Shown here piece by piece: positions 33,497 to 43,414 of a stretch of 45,116 bases of DNA. The stretch is from Vreelandella lionensis (GTDB lineage: Bacteria > Pseudomonadota > Gammaproteobacteria > Pseudomonadales > Halomonadaceae). The notes under the pieces were generated by a model, which saw nothing but the letters and a program-made list of their open reading frames with translations, did no database searches and was not told the DNA's origin. Location: assembly GCF_002087295.1 (NCBI RefSeq), contig NZ_MWVI01000064.1, forward strand, positions 1 to 45,116, written 5' to 3'. The stretch's first letter is position 1; each line of letters opens with the position of its first letter. The position numbers were made by a program, and so were the translations under genes.

Positions 33497-34914
33497 GCGC
33501 TCTTCCCGCTTACCACTGTCTTTTGTTGGCGCAACGCAGCGTTGCTACTGTGCTTGCCCTGGGGGCCGAGGACGGTTACCTCATAAGCGGTTTCTCGCGG
33601 GTATAGGCCTTGGTGTTCTACTGGCAGCTCCACCGCGATCATTCCCCTGAACTCGATTATGCCGGAACGTACCCGCCACAACGCTTGGTCAGATGGCAAC
33701 GTCCAGGTCTTCGCCGCTTCGCTCCCCTCTGGCACTCCCTCGATTTCAGTGATGAGCCAGCCGCGATCGGCAAATGCTGCCAAAAGCACCTGTGTAAACT
33801 CCCCTGATTTACCTCGGGCTGGAAAGTCACCGCCAAAGGCCGCGGCAACGTCATCATCCAGCTTGGAAAGGGCTGTCTCCCGAACATGATGTTCGGAGAG
33901 GTAAAGCCGCTCACCAACGCGGAAGCCTGCCGCTTTGACACGCTTCGCTAAACCTTTCACCTGATAGGGTACTTGGGGAACCACTCGCAAGAACGTTTCG
34001 ATCGCCAGCTCCTGGACATTCAGATTCTCAAGCACCTTGCGTTTCTCGCCTCGTGTAGCGAGGCCGTCTATCTCTCGCAGCTGCTGGAGGAGAGTGACTG
34101 CGCGGCGCACCCCCTTGCTACTGAGGCCAGGGAAAGCCACTAGCATGAGGTTGGGAGAATGCTCGTATTTTACTGCCAGCAACAGTATGGCTCGCTCATC
34201 CTCAGGCAGCTCCCGCCACGCGGGGAACTTTGCCAACAGACGCCCGCTCTGTTTATCGTGGTAGGACAGGCGGACCCACTGCCCGTCCCGTTTCGCATGC
34301 GAAACAGTCTTGCCAATATCATGTGCTGCCGCGGCAAGAGGGAGGAGGGGATCGGCACCTTCGTACTCGAAGGCCTCATCGATCACGCCTAGATGGTGCT
34401 CAAGCAGTGTCGTACTGTGGCCGTCACCGCAAAAAGCATCAGGGTGAGCCTGGAGGTAGCCGAGCAACTGGTTAATTAGCGGCATGTGATGTGCCGGAAC
34501 GTTACCCGACAGCTGCGCTTTCACTGGCTTGAAGTTAATCGGATCAGGATAAGGCATGTACGTAATTGAGAGATCCATGCCCAGGAACTCACCGCGAGAT
34601 TTAGCGCGCTGTCGACGTGTTATTAATCCCATTCCCACTATGAGCAGAACGATCACAGAGCCTGCAGCCATTCCCCCGGCTAACCATGGCCAGACAACAC
34701 GCAACCTTGCTAGGACGACCTCAGTGGCCGCTGATGCCGCGTTCGCGGGGTTTATCTCTTCGTCACCCTCTAACCAAAAGCCAGCGCCAGCTAGCCACTC
34801 CTGCAGCGTTTCCGGCCCCATGAAGTAAAAAGCAGTAGCCGCGGCGAGACTGTAGAAGATAGTTAGAGCAATAACGGAACTTAGCAGGGTCGAGCGATAC
34901 CCCATCAAACTCAT
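33493..34914 (-). CDS. HD-domain transfer protein, MobH/TraI_2-like, with two membrane helices
   Basis: Start ATG 34914 (MSLMGYRSTLLSSVIALTIF) has GGAG 8 bases upstream; 473 aa. Two N-terminal membrane helices (residues ~10-31 and 70-92) precede a cytoplasmic TraI_2/HD region with HHLGVIDEAFEY and AAAHDIGKTVSHAKRDG. The C-terminal part (DQALWRVRSGIIEFRGMIAV) resembles the DUF1528 module of MobH relaxases. I infer a relaxosome-linked HD protein; whether it nicks DNA is unclear because it is shorter than known MobH relaxases and membrane-anchored. A perfect copy of the backbone palindrome lies within the HD codons at 34290. Confidence 0.7.
   Translation of the reverse strand: MSLMGYRSTLLSSVIALTIFYSLAAATAFYFMGPETLQEWLAGAGFWLEGDEEINPANAASAATEVVLARLRVVWPWLAGGMAAGSVIVLLIVGMGLITRRQRAKSRGEFLGMDLSITYMPYPDPINFKPVKAQLSGNVPAHHMPLINQLLGYLQAHPDAFCGDGHSTTLLEHHLGVIDEAFEYEGADPLLPLAAAAHDIGKTVSHAKRDGQWVRLSYHDKQSGRLLAKFPAWRELPEDERAILLLAVKYEHSPNLMLVAFPGLSSKGVRRAVTLLQQLREIDGLATRGEKRKVLENLNVQELAIETFLRVVPQVPYQVKGLAKRVKAAGFRVGERLYLSEHHVRETALSKLDDDVAAAFGGDFPARGKSGEFTQVLLAAFADRGWLITEIEGVPEGSEAAKTWTLPSDQALWRVRSGIIEFRGMIAVELPVEHQGLYPRETAYEVTVLGPQGKHSSNAALRQQKTVVSGKSA
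34290..34306. promoter_or_regulatory. Palindromic site, copy 4, inside the HD-domain gene
   Basis: GTTTCGCATGCGAAAC is a perfect 16 bp palindrome identical to the core of copy 3, here within coding sequence (codons for TVSHAKRD), about 600 bp from the gene start. A coding position fits a ParB-type binding site better than a simple operator. Confidence 0.55.
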
Positions 34915-35693
34915 GTCATACGCTCCAGGCGCTTGATACGCCGATATGTCGGCGGGAGTGTCGAGAAAAGCCCCAGTTCGACTCAAGACCCGAGGAGAGC
35001 TTACTGAGAAATCGGCAGCCTGCTATTGGTGAGGTCACACTGGCTGCATCACGGTCGGCACGATATTCCATGAGGCGTCCCAGGTGGCGATCCATGACTT
35101 TTAAAACCCCTAATGCAAAGGGAATCCCCAAGCTCGCCACAAAAAAGTAACAAGCCGCTCAACAGGCCAATCAGGGGAATGGGACGAAAAATTGTATAGA
35201 TCAACCGCGCCAGCCAAAGCGCCACCCGCAAAATGCTGTGCTGCGCCCACCAGTATAGGCTCGCAGACGCATCGCCGCGGCGAAGGTGTGACCTCTCGTG
35301 CGCCAGCAGCCACTCCAGCTCATCAGGAGGCAGATTGAGGGCGCCCCGGGAAACGATTACAACGCCACCCGTAAGGCTCGGTATTGCATAGGCCTGAAGG
35401 GCAGGGGTCTCGTAAACCCAGACATGATCTGCAATCTCACGAGCCCCTGGGAATAGTCGGCCGATCCGGTAACTGGCTGGCGCCAGCCTAAGCCCTAGCC
35501 AGGCGAGGGCAGTCAGGCCCCCACCTGCGCGGAAGGTGGCCTTGGCCAGCCAAGTGACAGTCATCAGCTCGCCAGGGGGGCGCATCAACTCCAGGGGCAA
35601 GCCAATGAAGACCACGACCGGCAATACCACCATCACAGTAAAACCAAGCGCCCCAGCGAAACAGGCCGAAAAGGCAGACAGAAGCGCTAGCAT
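34911..35693 (-). pseudogene. M48-type membrane metalloprotease, two frameshifts
   Basis: From ATG 35693 (MLALLSAFSACFAGALGFTV) there are two N-terminal helices, then ETPALQAYAIPSLTGGVVIV and the zinc motif LLAHERSHLRRGD (HExxH). At a T6 run near 35145 the frame shifts. The continuation (VASLGIPFALGVLKVMDRHL, then MEYRADRDAASV with the third zinc ligand ExxxD) is in another frame. A second shift near 34977 leads to the natural end FSTLPPTYRRIKRLERMT, a standard M48 C-terminus. Corrected it is a complete HtpX-like protease of about 260 aa, between traC and the HD gene. Its TGA overlaps the next ATG. Confidence 0.72.
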
Positions 35694-35702
35694 AGGCCAA
35701 GC

Positions 35703-38312
35703 CTACCCTTTCCCCTCGGCCAGCATGCGGATGGCCTCCTGGGTGCTGTGGCCCTCCTCGGTGAGCTTCATCAGACGCGCCTGGTCCTTGGGATTGGTCG
35801 AATATAGGAAGTAGGAGTAAGGATCGACCACAAAGCGGAAAAGGCCACCCCCGCTCTCGTGCTTGACGAAGACCTCCGAATAGCCGGCACCGGGCTTCAC
35901 ACCGCGCAGCATATCGAACAGGATTCATCCTCACCGCCCAATTTACCGTTCTTTTGGGCGTAGTCCAGCGAGGGACCAGACTGCTTGAGTACGAATGTCC
36001 ATGGCGCGTTGTCGAAGGCAGCCTGAGCGGCCGGCGACAGGTCGGTATCCTTAAAGCCCTGAGTAATGAAGCCGGCACTGCCGTAATACTTACGGATGCG
36101 CCGGAAGGCGGTTTCGATAAACTTCCCGCTTTTCGGGTCCGCGAGTAGATCCCATGCCTCATCGATCAGCATCATTTTCGGGATGTTGAGTGGGCGCAGA
36201 TACATGTCCCGCGTCGTCCGAGCCATCAGGAGTGTCATGACCACATTCCGAAGCTCACGATCGACGTTTAGCTCTTCCAGCTCGAGTATGGTGAACTCAT
36301 TGGAAAGATCCAGCTGGGGCTCACCGTTGAACCATGCGGCATGCCGACCTACGGCATACGGCTCCAACTGCAACGCAATACTCTTGGCCACCGGATCACT
36401 GTCTGCCCGGGACTCAAGCCACTGATAGACATGCTTGGTTTCCATGACCTCGCCATGTTTATCGCGCCTCAAGGATGCCTTTTTCGATCAACTGGTATTC
36501 GTAGTTGTCGGGCTCAGCTAGGGGGAACGCCATCTGAGATATGGCATCCTTCAGCACCGGGATCATTTCTGCGATCTCGCTGCCGCCTTCATCATCGTCG
36601 TAACGCTGCTTGCCTTTGATACCCCAGAATGGGTTAAGTGAGACCGGATGGTTAGGATCAAACCTCAGTTCCTGACCGCCCAGCAGTTCACACAGCTCCT
36701 TATAAGAGCCGCCCACGTCAATGATACGGACCACGCCATCACGACAGCGCATGTCGGTAACGAATTCGTTGGCAAGGAATGACTTACCCGCACCCGAGGT
36801 CGCGATCACCGAAAAATTGTATGAGGTGGCCGAATCAAAAATGTCGATACACGACATTTGACCGCGGCGAGAAACCAGCAACAGTCGGTTTGCGTAGAGG
36901 TAAGGGTTCCCCTGTGGGTCTTTGCGTACTACTGGCCCGTTACCGCCCCAATCGCCCTGGCAGATTGAGGCGCAAGCGCCGTTTAGGCTGGACACCATCT
37001 GTGCCCGCTGAAGGCCTGATGTAGGCTTGTCCATGCGTGGGTTGTAGCCCCATGGCAAAGACGACAACCAGATAGGCAGCGAGATATAGCGTTCACGCGA
37101 GGCTCTGAAGCCTGCTTTCCGCCACAACGAGGAAACATAGTCCGCGTCCGAAGCTGCTCGCTCAGGCTCGGTGATGATGTTGATCCCCGACCACATACGT
37201 ACCGGGCAGTAGTTCGAGCGAGTATCGTTGAGCAGCTGCTGGGTATCTCTACGCCGCGTGAAGAGATGCGGCATCATCCCCTTATACCACTCGGAATCAC
37301 TCATGCACTGCTTTGAGATCATGCCCATTCGCATGGTGATGTCATCACGAGCCTTTTCGGTGTTCGGCTTGTAGATGGTGGTATACATCCAGTAGGCCGG
37401 CGCGATCCGATCGGTCGCCGACTTCAACTCCCCAAGCATGTCACCGGTCATGTAGAGACGCAGGTAGTCCGGGTAGGTGTCGATGGTCAAAGGGACAACA
37501 TCCACCTCCCTTTCATTGTCGCTAAACTGGACTGCACCCGAGGACTTCACTCGAATGCGTGTGCGCTTATCGAAAATGGAATCAATGAAGTGACCACTTT
37601 CCTCCTCCAGGCGTTGAAGCTCCCCTGGCACCATTTGTGGGTTGGCTATGCGGCGCAGCACACGTCGCGTACCCAATTCGTTCATCAGGGCAGGGGACAG
37701 GCCCATAGAGCTGAATGTCCCCATCACCGACTGCCGGAATTCGTCGCACATGTGCCGCCATGAACGAATCTCTTCAGCATGCTCTGGGTCACCGCCAAAG
37801 GTCATGGTGAAAAAGGCGAAGTAATGCACCTCCCGGGGATATAGACGCTCATTCGGTAGGAGGCTTTTGTTCCCGGCCGCGGCGTCAAGCATGTGCTTGC
37901 TACGGCGCTCTACCAGCTCTTGGAGCATAGGGTCTTTGCAGTAACGTAACCGCCGTGCCTGCCAGGTATTTATCCGGTCCTCAATGGCCGGCGAACTATG
38001 GGCGACGAACTGGATAACCGTGTCCGCTGGCGCTCGCGTAATCAGCGACTCGATTTGCTCCTCGATGTCCTTGCCAGCCACCATCAATGGCGCAAACTGG
38101 ACGCCGAAGCCAAGCTGAGGATGTTTACCATCATCCCGGACACAGTAGTTATCTTCATAGTCGATGTAGGGGAGCAGGCTCGCGGGATCATCCCGCTCAG
38201 TCAGCGCCTCGGCTGCCTGGAGGGGGAGGGCGCGATCGCCATAATCGGGAGCGCCCTGCTGGATCATGCGGCGCACTTGGTGCCGCATACGAGTCATCGC
38301 GGTTATCTTCAT
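35703..38312 (-). pseudogene. traC: TraC/VirB4-family T4SS ATPase, two single-base frameshifts
   Basis: This is the large cytoplasmic ATPase that powers F-type pilus assembly. ATG 38312 lies just after the traV stop. The first 610 residues are intact, with Walker A in ATSGAGKSFLANEF near residue 505. At 36465-36472 one base is missing (ILEA-R-stop against DKHGEVMETKHVYQWLES). Walker B follows (PKMMLIDEAWDLLADPKSGK). At about 35915 another base is missing (DES-C against LFDMLRGVKPGAG). The end EEGHSTQEAIRMLAEGKG is typical. Corrected it is a full-length TraC of about 870 aa. As read, transfer would be abolished. Confidence 0.88.
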
Positions 38313-38313
38313 A

Positions 38314-38811
38314 TCAATTCTCCGGGACGATCTGCATTTGCGGCTGAATGCGATAAGGATTCACGCTGGCGTCTTGCCCTCTCGGCGCGATGTGTTGAAC
38401 ACCCGGAGAAGGTCCGATCATGCCTGCCCCAATGCCATCGTCACGCAGCTGGCCATAACTCCAGTCATCGGGCAGAGTCACATACAGGTACTCGCCCGAT
38501 CGTAGAATGCCGTCATCACCGCGCCATGGCGCCACCCAGATACGCACCGGTTTACCTGGCTGGTAGACAGGCATATCGGTTAGGCCTCCCCCGCTATAGG
38601 GTCGCCATTGCTCGATCTTTTCTTCTTCAGCTTCTGAGCCATCCTTACGGCCCTCCATCACTGTTTCAGAGGAACCACTATTTGCCACCGCAGCTTCATA
38701 AACATCGCCGGTACCGACACACTCGCTTCCCAGCTCACAATCATGCTGGACAGTGGCACACCCACCGAGGAACAGCAGGGCGGTCAAGGGGATCATCAAC
38801 TTTAAGCTCAT
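38314..38811 (-). CDS. traV: TraV-like outer-membrane lipoprotein
   Basis: The 165 aa protein has lipobox LFLGGC (Cys 18) after a signal peptide. Two further Cys lie close behind (QHDCELGSEC), as in TraV. It is expected to anchor the TraB/TraK core complex in the outer membrane. It starts 5 bases after the traB stop and is followed at once by traC, the F-type order B-V-C. Confidence 0.78.
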   Translation of the reverse strand: MSLKLMIPLTALLFLGGCATVQHDCELGSECVGTGDVYEAAVANSGSSETVMEGRKDGSEAEEEKIEQWRPYSGGGLTDMPVYQPGKPVRIWVAPWRGDDGILRSGEYLYVTLPDDWSYGQLRDDGIGAGMIGPSPGVQHIAPRGQDASVNPYRIQPQMQIVPEN

Positions 38812-38815
38812 CGTA

Positions 38816-40309
38816 TTAGCCCTCGCTCGGCATCTTGTCGGCCAGCTCGTAGGCTTCCCACTCGAGCTTCTGGCCTTCCTGGATTACAACAGTGCCACGG
38901 CGCCCTGATGGAACCTCGATCACCGGGAACATGGATTCAGCCTCTTCGATGTAACGCCCTGCCAGTATCTCCATCGCGCGGCCTGCACCGCCGTACATGC
39001 CAACCTCGGCGACACTGTTCGGGCCGATGGTGTTGACACCGCCGCTGCCTGTGACAGCCGATTCAGCACCTTGAGCTGCTGTTGCAGCAATGCTGCTGGC
39101 GCCTTCTCCGAAGCCAGCAAGCATGGCCTTACCCAGCAGGGCGCCAGCACGTCGCTCAACTTTGCCGCGAAGCCCCAGACGGCCATCCGAGTCCACGATG
39201 TAGCCATTGATTGGAGACTCAAGCATCATTCCAGTCCGTGTATCGACACAGGAAATACGAGAGACGTTGATATGCGCTCGCTCGCTCGACAAATCACCGT
39301 AGCCACCGCCCATACCAAAGCAGTCAGCGAGGCGATACCGCGCACTGCCAGGTAGGAATGCATCGTTTTGAATGCGGAATAGCACCGGCTGAGGGTTGTT
39401 GCGGGTACGCTCGGCAGCGCCAAAGTCAGCGCCAGTCAACATTGCCACATCAGAGAACGACCCCATAGGGAGGAACCCAGCTTTAGGTGGCCCCAGATCC
39501 TCTTCTTCGTCATCCTGCTGAGCCGCTTCATTACGTAAGATGCGAGCGCTGGACTCACCACTTGAGCCATTGAGTACGATCGGGTCAGCCGGTCCTTCTT
39601 CCTTCTGGAGCTGTGGAAACTGTGAAGGAATGACGCCGCCCTGTGTCGACGATTGTTGCCTCGGGGGTAAACCGGCACGGCCAGAGTCACCATCTCGACG
39701 CGCTACCGGGGGCGGAGGTACCGCGCTAGCGTCGTCGCCTCGGGGGGGGCGAAGATAGTCAGACGGGGCACGGTTGGCGTCGGTGCTTCTGTTTGAAGAT
39801 GTGCCAATGCGAACCTCACTGCTGCCATCATCTCCGCTAGAAATATCGGCTAGTCGTGTGCGCAGCGACTCCATGGTTTCCCGCGTTTGCTCGCGTTCGG
39901 ATTCCATGCCAGCCTGCATTTCTTCGAGCTGCGCCTGAAGTCGTGCATCCCTCTGCTCTTGACTCTCGCGCTGGTCTGCCAATTCTTCATGAGCCTCCCT
40001 TAACTGTTGTTGAAGTCGGGAAATAGTGACTTCCTCCCCATGCCGTGTATCCGGCGTGGTGTCCATAAATTCCGGGGGAGGGGGCGCTTTATTGCTACTG
40101 TTGTCTCGTGCGCTAATAGCGTTACTTGCCACAAGCCAGATGACTAGGCAGGCGCCACCACCATATAGAAGCCACTTTCTTCCCTGCGCTCGCTCCAACA
40201 GGCTCTGAGAGACTACCTTGGACTTAGCTCGGGCCTTGGCCACCCTAGAAGGCTTGTCCTGGCCCGATTCATTCGGCTGCTGGTTGTTCTGATCTTCAGC
40301 CACGGTCAA
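38816..40309 (-). CDS. traB: TraB, VirB10-like core complex protein
   Basis: The protein has 497 aa: a short cytoplasmic tail, one membrane helix at ~45-64 (WLLYGGGACLVIWLVASNAI), a coiled coil at ~95-160 (ISRLQQQLREAHEELADQRE), a Pro-rich hinge, and a C-terminal VirB10/TrbI domain with GFLPMGSFSDVAMLTGADFG, CVDTRTG and GKVERRAGALLGKAMLAGFG. It spans the envelope and contacts TraK and TraV. The gene is intact and overlaps the traK end. Confidence 0.9.
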   Translation of the reverse strand: MTVAEDQNNQQPNESGQDKPSRVAKARAKSKVVSQSLLERAQGRKWLLYGGGACLVIWLVASNAISARDNSSNKAPPPPEFMDTTPDTRHGEEVTISRLQQQLREAHEELADQRESQEQRDARLQAQLEEMQAGMESEREQTRETMESLRTRLADISSGDDGSSEVRIGTSSNRSTDANRAPSDYLRPPRGDDASAVPPPPVARRDGDSGRAGLPPRQQSSTQGGVIPSQFPQLQKEEGPADPIVLNGSSGESSARILRNEAAQQDDEEEDLGPPKAGFLPMGSFSDVAMLTGADFGAAERTRNNPQPVLFRIQNDAFLPGSARYRLADCFGMGGGYGDLSSERAHINVSRISCVDTRTGMMLESPINGYIVDSDGRLGLRGKVERRAGALLGKAMLAGFGEGASSIAATAAQGAESAVTGSGGVNTIGPNSVAEVGMYGGAGRAMEILAGRYIEEAESMFPVIEVPSGRRGTVVIQEGQKLEWEAYELADKMPSEG

Positions 40310-40987
40310 CCTCCACGACGATCATTCGGGGCTGATCGCGCTCACTTACCGTGTCCCCTTCCAAGGAAACAGCAACGACGCCATCGCGGTAGAAGTCACG
40401 AGGCTCGACTTCAAGGGAGGTATCAGAAGACAGCCGGTAAATATTCACGACATGGCCGGAACCACGGTACTGGGTTTCCGCTGTGAGCTTGAGCGTGCCG
40501 CCATTAGGCATTTCAAGTCGGGCACTAGGCGGGGCGCCAGCCGGCTCAAACCCGCTAGGGCGAGCCCCCTGGAAAGCGGACAGGATAGTGTCAGCAATCC
40601 AACGATCCTTGGGCCGGCTTTCCCTTGCGGGTCTGCGGATAGGTCCGGGGCGTTTCGATACCGGAACACCTGGGCATCGATGCCGCTTTCCGGCGCTAGC
40701 TTCACCGTGAAGGCCTCGCCGCTTCGCAGCTGGATGAAGATAGAGAACGGGTCGGCTTCGTCTGCAGGACGGATGAGGAGACCACGTTTGCCATCAGTCG
40801 GCACAGGGTTGTCACGCAACTCGGCCTCGGGGGGGATAACAATCGTAGAGTACGGCTCTGGGAATACCAGCCGGTTATAAGCATCGGTGGATACAACCAC
40901 CTTCTGGACATCATCGCTGGCGCTGACAAAGGTGGCGACGGCAAGCGCCGCCACCATGACCAGCCCCTGCATCTTAGGCTTTTTCAT
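40296..40987 (-). pseudogene. traK: TraK, secretin-like core protein, one frameshift
   Basis: ATG 40987 overlaps the traE stop (ATGA). Signal peptide MKKPKMQGLVMVAALAVATF and FVSAS. After GKAGP near 40615 a C is missing (CCC where CCCC restores the frame). The true continuation is KDRWIADTILSAFQGARPSG, then ARLEMPNGGTLKLTAETQYR and RPRMIV-like end QPRMIVVEVDRG. Corrected length is about 230 aa, normal for TraK, the periplasmic/outer-membrane ring partner of TraB and TraV. Confidence 0.85.
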
Positions 40988-41541
40988 TCGTCCTCCAAAG
41001 AGAAACCAGCGACATACGGAACGCCACCGCTGAAGGAATAGCGGACACGGTAAGCAATCGGTTCGTCTTCGATCTGTTCGGTGCCATGCCAAGCCCGCAA
41101 GCGCCCATAAACTCGCACTGTGCCGTCTAGGACTTGGGTCCCTTCAATGAACAAGGCCTGGGTACGCTCAGATTTCTCCAGGTCTGGAATCCGTGCTTGT
41201 AGATCATTGCCGACCTTGGCATAGAGGGCCGGCGTCATCCGGTTCTGGAACCGAGCGTATTGGCTTCTCACGTTCCTTGGGGTCCAAGAGCTGTGCAGCT
41301 GGGCATCCGCCATGGCTATCTCAGTGAGGTAGCTCGCATCGGTATAACCAGCGCTGGCGCCCACCTCGACCGGCCCATCCACGACGTGCAGGTTGTAGGG
41401 AACCAGCCGGGTTGGCATATTGGCGCTGAGCTGGACATAGCTCTGCAAGACATAGATCAGCAACCCAGTCAGGAGCAGGGTGCAGAACATCCAGCCCCTG
41501 GCAGCGACCCACTGATTTCGCAATGCATTGAGGTATTTCAT
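40984..41541 (-). CDS. traE: TraE, inner-membrane T4SS core protein (VirB5/8-like)
   Basis: The 185 aa protein has a short cytoplasmic start, one membrane helix at ~17-36 (MFCTLLLTGLLIYVLQSYVQ) and a periplasmic domain (DASYLTEIAMADAQLHSSWT, then RLRAWHGTEQIEDEPIAYRV). Matches TraE of F-type systems. It overlaps traL by one base and traK by ATGA, so all three are translated as one unit. Confidence 0.85.
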   Translation of the reverse strand: MKYLNALRNQWVAARGWMFCTLLLTGLLIYVLQSYVQLSANMPTRLVPYNLHVVDGPVEVGASAGYTDASYLTEIAMADAQLHSSWTPRNVRSQYARFQNRMTPALYAKVGNDLQARIPDLEKSERTQALFIEGTQVLDGTVRVYGRLRAWHGTEQIEDEPIAYRVRYSFSGGVPYVAGFSLEDE

Positions 41542-41834
41542 CAGCGAATGTACTCCAATCGCATTGGCCTAGGTGCGTATTTGCCAAGCAGCGGGTCTAA
41601 CTTGAGCCCCATCCGCCACAAGACATGCTGCACTTGTCCCCGCTTCTGGCCGGCACGCATCTTCTTAGCCATCATCATGAGAAAGATCCCCGCAAATAGG
41701 CCTGGGATAAAAAACCGCATGATGATGCCCACGCCGATCACCATGATGGCGACAACCACCTCGGTCATCTCCCAGGCGAAGATGGGGATAGGGGCATCAA
41801 CATCCTGCGGTATCCGATAGGACTCGTTAGACAT
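41541..41834 (-). CDS. traL: TraL, small T4SS inner-membrane protein (VirB3-like)
   Basis: The 97 aa protein has the TraL layout: RIPQDVDAPIPIFAWEMTEV, two hydrophobic stretches (VVAIMVIGVGIIMRFFIPGL and FAGIFLMMMAKKM), then a basic C-terminus. It is expected beside TraC at the inner membrane. It lies 17 bp after the pilin gene. Confidence 0.88.
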   Translation of the reverse strand: MSNESYRIPQDVDAPIPIFAWEMTEVVVAIMVIGVGIIMRFFIPGLFAGIFLMMMAKKMRAGQKRGQVQHVLWRMGLKLDPLLGKYAPRPMRLEYIR

Positions 41835-41851
41835 GACCCGCGACTCCTAAC

Positions 41852-42214
41852 TCAGGTGCCTGAGAACCAGCTGAAGATTTCCTTGATCATGAAGGGGCCG
41901 ACCGCAAAGGCACCGGCGATCCCTAGACCCAGGAACGCAGGGGCAGCAGATTGACGTCCAAGGCCCACCAGGCAACCGATGATCAGCGCCAGAATGGAAA
42001 TGCCGATACCGAAGGGCCCATGCGCCAGCTCTTCAACCTTGTCAGCGAAGTCTTCAAAGTCTTCCTGTGCCCATGCTGGCATCGCCAGGAAAGCGGTAGT
42101 AGCAACCAACAGTGAGCGCTCTGCTGCTCGCTTCTTGTTCATGCGGAGGCATTCGACTAGATGAGCGAGCTTGCCCTGCTTGGTTGTGGCCTGGGTATCT
42201 ACGGAAGTAGTCAT
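41852..42214 (-). CDS. traA: TraA-like pilin precursor
   Basis: The 120 aa protein has an unusually long leader (about 49 residues) ending in LVATTAFLAMPAWA before QEDFEDF, as in F pilin precursors. The mature part is about 70 residues with two hydrophobic segments (FGIGISILALIIGCLVGLG and PAFLGLGIAGAFAVGPF). Position before traL-E-K-B-V-C supports the call. Confidence 0.78.
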   Translation of the reverse strand: MTTSVDTQATTKQGKLAHLVECLRMNKKRAAERSLLVATTAFLAMPAWAQEDFEDFADKVEELAHGPFGIGISILALIIGCLVGLGRQSAAPAFLGLGIAGAFAVGPFMIKEIFSWFSGT

Positions 42215-42624
42215 TGGTACTGTTCTCCTAATGTCGCGAGGACTTCGTTTGCGTATTGCTGGCCTGCCGGACTATTCGGCGACCCAGCGTTGTAAGCGGC
42301 CAATGCCGCCTCCCACTCGCCGTAGCGCGTGATGTTGTCGTAGAGAATCCACGTCCCTACAGCGAAATTCGTACACTCATTTTCCAACAACTCACGCTCG
42401 GTAATTCCCCATTGCTGGAGGTAATTCCGGTTGGTTTCCTGGTCGAGCCACCATGTATTGACTTGCATAGCGCCTAGGTCGTAAGTGCCATTCTTGTTCG
42501 GACCTATGCGACCCACTAATTGCCCTCGGCTGCCGCTCTCTTGAAGACGCACTGCCGCGACAATCTCGATGGGTACTTGGTAGTAATCAGCGATTTCAGG
42601 GACACAATCAGGTAGGGCAATCAT
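42211..42624 (-). CDS. Lytic transglycosylase (SLT domain)
   Basis: ATG 42624 (MIALPDCVPEIADYYQVPIE) has a perfect AGGAGG. The 137 aa protein has catalytic Glu 29 in RLQESGSRG and the motifs NGTYDLGAMQVNTWW and AALAAYNAGSPNSP. It opens the peptidoglycan for the transfer channel (TrbN/VirB1/P19 role). No signal peptide is visible. It overlaps traA by ATGA. Confidence 0.88.
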   Translation of the reverse strand: MIALPDCVPEIADYYQVPIEIVAAVRLQESGSRGQLVGRIGPNKNGTYDLGAMQVNTWWLDQETNRNYLQQWGITERELLENECTNFAVGTWILYDNITRYGEWEAALAAYNAGSPNSPAGQQYANEVLATLGEQYQ

Positions 42625-42634
42625 TGACCACCTC

Positions 42635-43414
42635 CTAGCGCTGTTCTTCAGCCACTGCCGCGGATTCCCCAGCGCCAGCTTCGTCGTTGGTTTCTTCTGG
42701 GGTGTTCTGCGCTTCAGGCTTGGCCACATCAAACGGCGTCATCATCCGCTCAGCGACCATGGCAGTGGGGCTGACACGATCCATCACCAGCCCGACCTCC
42801 AGACTTTCCTCGAAGCCGCCTTCTGCTCCTGGTTTGGGGATCTTTCGCAATAGGCCGGTAACTCGTCCCTCAACATGAAGGGCGGTGCCGGCCTCGTACT
42901 CGACAAGTCGATCGACAACGCGCCCAAAAGCAGCCATGGACACCACGCCGGTATGCTGAAAGGAGCGCCCCAGGTCCGGTCGGTCAGGGCCGATCTGCAG
43001 GTACGCTGTGGAGGGTGGTCCCTCCTTCTCGGGAGTTTTCACCCCCCTCAGCAAGCCAATCGCAATGAAACGATTGAAAAGATGTTTTTCGATGTTGCCC
43101 TCGATCATCGGGGCAGCCGGCTGGATGTTGTTGGCCACCAACTCGGCACTCAGGTGCTGCTCACCCGTGTGGTGTGCACGGCGCACAATGCCGCCAACAT
43201 GGCCGAAAATTTCAATGTAAGAATCAACATCCAGCTTGGCTGCGCGATCAGATAGATGATTCGGAATTCGGACAATGATCTGATTTACAGATTGGATTAG
43301 GGCTTCTGTGCTTCGCTTGTTCTTACCAACCTTGAGCACCATCAGGCCAGAACGACCGCGCTCCTTTGGCGTCTCTTTTCGTAGAATCTGGGCGTGGGCG
43401 ATAAAGACGTTCAT
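42635..43414 (-). CDS. Transfer-operon protein, possible OB-fold, unknown function
   Basis: The 259 aa soluble protein is not one I recognise by name. It contains KVGKNKRSTEALIQSVNQII, a central GPPSTAYLQIGPDRPDLGRS with AAFGRVVDRLVEYEAGTALH and VEGRVTGLL, a beta pattern reminiscent of single-strand-binding OB folds, and an acidic disordered tail (EETNDEAGAGESAAVAEE), a feature of SSB proteins. The tail and fold suggest nucleic-acid binding; this is inference. It starts in the end of the OmpA-like gene and ends 10 bp before the transglycosylase. Confidence 0.65.
   Translation of the reverse strand: MNVFIAHAQILRKETPKERGRSGLMVLKVGKNKRSTEALIQSVNQIIVRIPNHLSDRAAKLDVDSYIEIFGHVGGIVRRAHHTGEQHLSAELVANNIQPAAPMIEGNIEKHLFNRFIAIGLLRGVKTPEKEGPPSTAYLQIGPDRPDLGRSFQHTGVVSMAAFGRVVDRLVEYEAGTALHVEGRVTGLLRKIPKPGAEGGFEESLEVGLVMDRVSPTAMVAERMMTPFDVAKPEAQNTPEETNDEAGAGESAAVAEEQR

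Noticed and set aside
37998..38819. 273-codon rightward frame opposite traC/traV
   Set aside because: Low-complexity His/Arg/Ser composition; both minus-strand genes are well recognised.
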